The translations under genes and the position numbers were made by a program. This document shows positions 59,135 through 64,000 of a stretch of 64,000 bases of DNA, one piece after another. The DNA lies in the NCBI RefSeq assembly GCF_003590095.1, contig NC_039495.1, positions 3,395,589 through 3,459,588 of the forward strand, read 5' to 3'. This DNA is from Trichoplusia ni (lineage: Eukaryota > Arthropoda > Insecta > Lepidoptera > Noctuidae). The notes below the pieces were generated by a model, which ran no database searches, was not told where the DNA came from, and saw nothing but the letters and a program-made list of their open reading frames with translations. The number at the start of each line of letters is the position of its first letter. The first letter of the stretch is position 1.

Positions 59135-61713
59135 GTAAGTAACATCCTACCCAAGCAACCTGTACATAGCTCTGAGAGACGATCTAACGAAAGCTTGCCG
59201 CAAGTTACGTGGTGGCTTAGTGCAGCCGAGAAGCACTGTACATTACAGCAAATCTATATTATTTTTGAGATCAGGTTGATAGGACGCACCACTTTCGACT
59301 GCAGTGCGGTTACAGTTATTATTGCAATACACGTTACGACGATCCAGTTGCAATCTCTATTGAAATCAGCTTAAGGGACAGGATTATATTTGGCAAACCA
59401 ACACGTTAAAACTACCATTACATCGTATAACCAAAGCTAAAAAGTCTACAGCTAACAGTTTAATTATTCCTACACATAGCGAATACTCCGTTAAAATACA
59501 CGTTGAACTCACGCATCTGTGGCTATTCCTTTATGTCTGGAGTGTATCGATCTGTTACTGAGTGACGCCCCTGTTATAGGTATTCCGTGCTTGCGTTTCA
59601 GATTTGTCAGAGAATACTCGTCGTTGCGTATATTTTCCTTTTCAACGTTTAAAGGACTTTTATTTATAATAGAGAATCTTTATTAAATAGTATTTTGTAG
59701 ATAATCAGTCTTACTGAGTAAAAATTTTATAATCATCTAAAATAAGTAATTTTTCGAATTAATTAGTCCCGCAAAATTAATAGTAACCACCTAATGGGTA
59801 GAGTTGGATTTAATTTGTAAGATAGCGATGGTTTACTATAGTAAAACATTAAATAGAGCTTTTGCGAGGAATATAGTCATCATGTAATTTTCATGAATAA
59901 AAGACTACGTTATTTCTTTTTAACTAGCTACATAAGTATAATAAAGTATAAATATTAATGGGGTCTACACTGCAGGGGAGGCTATAAGAGCGGGCAGCTC
60001 GATTCCCCGAGTTTGTAGCGCGGTGCGGCTGCCTTTTGTTAAAAACCCGGGACACACGATGGGGTAATAGTCTGGCCGGCGGGCTACGCTGTCGGCCGTG
60101 CCGAGCTATACGTACAGAAACACATGCTCTACATTTATCTATATTTTCTGATTTTCTTTTAGCAGAGAACTCTCTAGAAATGAATGAAAAATGTGAGAAG
60201 TTATGTAAGGTGTATTTCATGTAGCCAATACTGAAACTCGTTTCGCCCCACTTAAAAATAAGATCATTTTTATGACAATAATTTCTTATTCTGTTTTTTT
60301 AATGCGTTAACGACAATTATTCTTTTAATTTTGACAAGTGATACTCTATTTAATAAATTGTGTCCCACGTGCCAAAGTAAGATTAACGGCGGCGCGGCGT
60401 AGCGGGCTTGTGAACTATGCCAACTATATAGAAATAGCAGATCGTTAAACCTAATGTACAGTCTCGAGCGTCGTTTCTCTGTCATGGCCACTTTCAACGT
60501 AACATTTTTACGTATCCGTAAGGATATGTCTACTTACGTTTGCGTCTGAAACTAATAAATAATTCAACCATACTTTTAAAGATTCATTGACCTAATTAAG
60601 AGGATTACTTCATCTTGAATTTATGGTAAACTGGTGTTGGTAAAGGTTTTGAGAAAAATCACACACACTGTTATCTTACTCAGCCTTGCCACAAGTTTTA
60701 CTGATTTTAATTAATGAAAATACAAGACACTAAAGTAATCTAAACTATTGATAACAAAGGCACTGAATACATGCCTGTATGAGATTTTCCTTAATACTGT
60801 CATAAATCGATTTGAAAACCTGAACCCAAGGCTAACACACACGGGTAGCGAAACAAAAAAGGTCACCAATATGACGTGATGTCTATGGAAAACGGCACTA
60901 CACACAGCACAACCCTGGTCGAATGACTCATACTTCTTATTACCACGTATTTCGGCGTCATCAGAATGCCCTCATTTTTGAGCAGTGGTCACGCTAATAA
61001 ACAAAAAAGAGTATTTTATGCTTTTCCGCAACCCAAACTTACAAGCTCTAATTTTAAATTAATATTTATTTGATAATTATTAACACTAGTCTCTCGATAT
61101 TCATTGTAGAGCCCAAGCTTAAAAGTGATGATACTTGTCTTTTGTTGAATATTTAAATAGATCTACAAAGTTTAACTAGTTAATTTTTTGAGCAGATAGC
61201 TTGTAATAGTAGTCCTAGCAGTGTTTGTAGCAATAGTAATCTAATATTATTTAATCAACAACCTTGTCTCATGATTTAATAATGCAGCATTCCTATCAAT
61301 ATACCTGTATGAGCCCCTTCAACAATGAAAGGCCTATTTTCTTGCGTATGTATTATTTGTTTTTTTTTTTTAAAAGCTGTTCAATTATTAAAATGGAGTG
61401 TTCAACAGAAGTCTAATCACAAGTGACCTCCAAAATAATTGAGCAATACATTTGTCACTGTATTCGGTGTGTACGGAAGGTCATGTCCTGAACTGCATTC
61501 GAGCAAACGCTAGTCGCTAATTCAGTTTCAGGTTTAATGTATGACGTCACTTTAAACGGTCGTCAATAAGGTCATGCTCATTCAGGGACTGAATAACCCG
61601 AAAATTACGGTATGTTTAAATAACGGTATGACGTCATACCGTAAAAAAATTGTTACCGCTATATTTGGATACCTAATTTTATTTCGGTACCTTAATTTTT
61701 GGGTACCAATATA
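59135..61713 (+). other. 14-3-3 epsilon intron 2, left of the hAT insertion
   Basis: Intronic sequence with no exon seen. It holds a GC-rich patch at about 59960-60130, a CRE octamer at 61542-61549 and a perfect 20-bp palindrome at 61623-61642 (acggtatgac followed by gtcataccgt), then a short run of ggtacc-type repeats before the hAT terminus. Confidence 0.6.
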
Positions 61714-64000
61714 CAGTGGCGTAGCGTGCCATTTTGGCGCCTGGGGCGGGAGACCCACTTTGCCGCCCCCATTCTATAGGTGCTTAATTAAAATTAAATT
61801 GCACAGGCAATGAGATACTTTTTATTGAAGAAAAAATTGGATGAGCGGTTTTACAAGCGGATTCTACGAGCCTTATGAGCAGCGAAGTCAGAAATAACTT
61901 TGTCAAAATCAATATTAGCAGCCAATTCTTGTTCAATCGACAATATAGCCAAGTTTGATAATCTAGCGGAGCTCATAGTAGATCTGAGGTAATTTTTTAT
62001 TAGCTTCAACTTCGAAAAACTTCTCTCACAGCTTGCCACACTAATCGCCAAAGTCAAATATATACGAATCAAGATGACTATATTTGGAACCGAAATTCCG
62101 AGATTCAGTTTTTGAATGAACTGGAGGAGCTCCAGTGGTCCTTTACCACTTATATCTTCCTCTGATTCAGAACAGGCAATAAATTGCTGGAGACGCTTCC
62201 GCTCCATCTGAAACTCGTCCTTGTCGATGTCTTCTAATACATGGGAAAGATCACACTCGAACTTGCTGTCCAAAAGTTTTGCTGGCATCAAAAATCCGAA
62301 CTTGTCCGATATTTCTTGAATTTGCTGGAATCGAGTCGTCATTTCTTGAATGATCTTGTCCAATGATGCGAACACCTCTCGACGGATTTCCTGCTCGTGA
62401 GACAAAGCTGCATCTGCAGAAGATTCATCGCCATGCATGCGTTTTTTCCTGCGAATTCTTCTCGTTTTGAGTTCGATTCCGAGTTTTTCGCAAAGAGTCT
62501 TAGCAAAGTCAATTGCTTCTTGCACTAAACGGTCTCTACTTTCCACTAAGAGGGTTTTCAAAGCGCAGAGTTTCTGAGCACACTTATCCACACTTAGTCC
62601 TCGTTGCTGCAGGTAAATCTGTGCGTCATCTACTTCAGGTAGCACTGCAGCCCAAAAGCCAAGAAAAGTTAGGAAGTTAAATGACTGCATGGCTGTCAGG
62701 AGAAGACTGGCTCCCGATCTTGTTTCGGAAGTTTGAGATGAATCTGTTAATTGTTCCAGTACCTCAAGAACTCCCTCAAACTTATTTTTAAGCATCTTGA
62801 CAGCTACATGTCTAGCGCTCCAACGCGTTTCAGTGACTCGTTTCACTGCTTGACCTGTGACGGCAACCAAAGCGTTCCATCTAACAGTTGATGCAGAAAA
62901 GAAGGCAAATAGCTTCTCTAGAATTCCAAAAAACGTCACCGAATTCACTGATTCAGAAGCAGTGTGTACCCCAGCCAAGTTTAGTGAGTGGTTTGTGCAT
63001 GCAACGAATAGAGCTTTCGGATTTAGTGCTTTAATCCGGGCTTGAACTCCATTGTGGATCCCTGACATTGTGGCAGCATTGTCATAAGCCTGTCCTCTCA
63101 GATTCTGTATGTCCAGTCCGTCTGATGTTATCTTCGCGATTATATCGTTGCTGAGATCTTCTGCATTTTTTCCTTTTGGTTGGAAGAAGTCAATGAAAGA
63201 TTCTACCACAGCGACTTTTTCTCCTTCGATATGTACGTATCGCAGAACTTGGCTCATTTGGTCATTGTGGGAGATGTCTGGTGTACTGTCGAAGATTACG
63301 CAATAATATTTAGCTTTTTGAATACGACGGATGATGGTGGATCGAACTTGCTGTCCCAGTAAATTTATAAATTCATTCTGGGTTTCTGGAGACAGATATG
63401 AAACTGACACTCTTGCTCCCAGCTTTATCTTTGTCAGGTGTTCCATTAGAAGAGGATCGTATTCAGCTAGGAGGTGCACTAACTCTAGAAAGTTCCCGCG
63501 ATTGCCACTATCATCTCCTCGAATGTCTTCTCGATGTCCTCTGAAGGCCAGATTCTGTTTGGCTAAGAACTGGATAATATTCAGCAACCTGTACAATACA
63601 TCCCTCCATTTCTTCTCCTCACTTTCGAAAACTTCTTGTTGTTTCTGATCGATGGTTGCTTTACAGTTCAGGCAAACTTCCAACTCCTTCCATTTCAAGA
63701 AACTCTGTTCATGGCCCAGGTTATTTTCATGGTCTCCGATTCTTGGATTTAGCTTCCACCATTTGTTGAATCCTTCTTCAGATGCGAAGTTCGAGCCGGA
63801 ATTGCCAAACAGCTTGCAAGAAAAACAATACAAAGACTGCTTCAGAGGCGAGTACACCAGCCATGTTCGGAGAACCTTTTCGCCATTAGATAATGGTTTG
63901 TAGAACCACTCTTTGGTTAGTTTTCGGGTACCGCCTTTCGTTGAAGTCCCTGAGCGAACAACATCGGCAAATTTGGAATCGATGTGCTGTACTGAGTCAG
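61714..64000 (-). mobile_element. hAT DNA transposon, right part beyond the window
   Basis: The left terminal sequence is CAGTGGCGTAGCGTGCC, a well-known hAT inverted-repeat form (CAGTGGCGTAG). The transposase gene follows on the opposite strand. Flanking ccaatata at 61706-61713 would be the 8-bp target-site duplication, but the other end is outside the window so this is unproven. The insertion is antisense to 14-3-3 epsilon in its intron 2. Confidence 0.8.
61851..64000 (-). CDS. hAT transposase, ZMYM1-like (TTF-type zinc finger, hAT dimerisation), 5' partial
   Basis: The frame is open from the right edge to the TAA at 61851, about 715 visible residues without a stop or frameshift. The N-terminal part has FYKPLSNGEKVLRTWLVYSP and SLYCFSCKLFG, the Cys-rich TTF-type zinc finger seen in ZMYM1-like transposases. 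The catalytic-core section has CVIFDSTPD and RGQAYDNAATMSG (candidate acidic residues of the DDE site). The C-terminus has SVASCERSFSKLKLIKNYLR and LAILSIEQELA, the hAT dimerisation motif. An internal GTG at 63857 is not the true start; the frame continues beyond the edge. The intact frame suggests a fairly recent insertion. Transposition activity is not shown. Confidence 0.92.
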   Translation of the reverse strand, partial: DSVQHIDSKFADVVRSGTSTKGGTRKLTKEWFYKPLSNGEKVLRTWLVYSPLKQSLYCFSCKLFGNSGSNFASEEGFNKWWKLNPRIGDHENNLGHEQSFLKWKELEVCLNCKATIDQKQQEVFESEEKKWRDVLYRLLNIIQFLAKQNLAFRGHREDIRGDDSGNRGNFLELVHLLAEYDPLLMEHLTKIKLGARVSVSYLSPETQNEFINLLGQQVRSTIIRRIQKAKYYCVIFDSTPDISHNDQMSQVLRYVHIEGEKVAVVESFIDFFQPKGKNAEDLSNDIIAKITSDGLDIQNLRGQAYDNAATMSGIHNGVQARIKALNPKALFVACTNHSLNLAGVHTASESVNSVTFFGILEKLFAFFSASTVRWNALVAVTGQAVKRVTETRWSARHVAVKMLKNKFEGVLEVLEQLTDSSQTSETRSGASLLLTAMQSFNFLTFLGFWAAVLPEVDDAQIYLQQRGLSVDKCAQKLCALKTLLVESRDRLVQEAIDFAKTLCEKLGIELKTRRIRRKKRMHGDESSADAALSHEQEIRREVFASLDKIIQEMTTRFQQIQEISDKFGFLMPAKLLDSKFECDLSHVLEDIDKDEFQMERKRLQQFIACSESEEDISGKGPLELLQFIQKLNLGISVPNIVILIRIYLTLAISVASCERSFSKLKLIKNYLRSTMSSARLSNLAILSIEQELAANIDFDKVISDFAAHKARRIRL

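Overview
The window looks like nuclear DNA from a moth or butterfly (Lepidoptera). It is AT-rich and gene-sparse, with long introns and GT-AG splice sites. It carries tRNA-derived SINEs, Helitron-like ends and non-LTR remnants of lepidopteran type. The protein-coding genes are insect orthologues of conserved animal genes. No bacterial, CRISPR or viral system is visible. Species cannot be read from the sequence.

Layout, left to right. Positions 1-35390 hold the 3' part of the homeobox gene cut on the + strand. Seven exons (8996-35390) encode part of the N-terminal coiled coil, three CUT repeats and the Cut homeodomain. The introns of 7.9 and 13.8 kb, and about 9 kb upstream of the first visible exon, are non-coding. 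They contain scattered GC-rich, promoter-like islands and repeated AAGATGGC (YY1/Pho-type) motifs. After the cut 3' end comes an AT-rich interval. An intronless cytosolic Hsp70/Hsc70 gene follows on the - strand (37904-39781). It is divergent from the five-exon GTPase gene GPN3 (+, 40309-42937), with about 0.5 kb of shared upstream sequence.

From 45867 to 53845 the - strand carries PHF12 (Pf1), a Sin3/HDAC-associated factor. I resolved 15 exons whose phases all agree, giving 831 residues with two PHD fingers and an FHA domain. Its 1.4-kb intron holds a striking 38-bp minisatellite with a palindromic core and a 487-bp higher-order duplication. From 55362 the first two coding exons of 14-3-3 epsilon lie on the + strand; the rest is beyond the right edge. 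Intron 2 of that gene contains a long hAT transposon (ZMYM1-like transposase, - strand, from 61714), open across the right edge.

The genes do not form one pathway. Two are nuclear regulators (Cut, PHF12) and three are cytosolic or broadly acting housekeeping proteins (Hsp70, GPN3, 14-3-3). The most interesting unexplained signals are the minisatellite, the YY1/Pho-like motif series in cut introns, a short coding-like frame at 7764-8021, the altered C-terminus of the Hsp70, and a low-complexity Gly/Gln repeat in PHF12. I did not find a convincing undescribed system.
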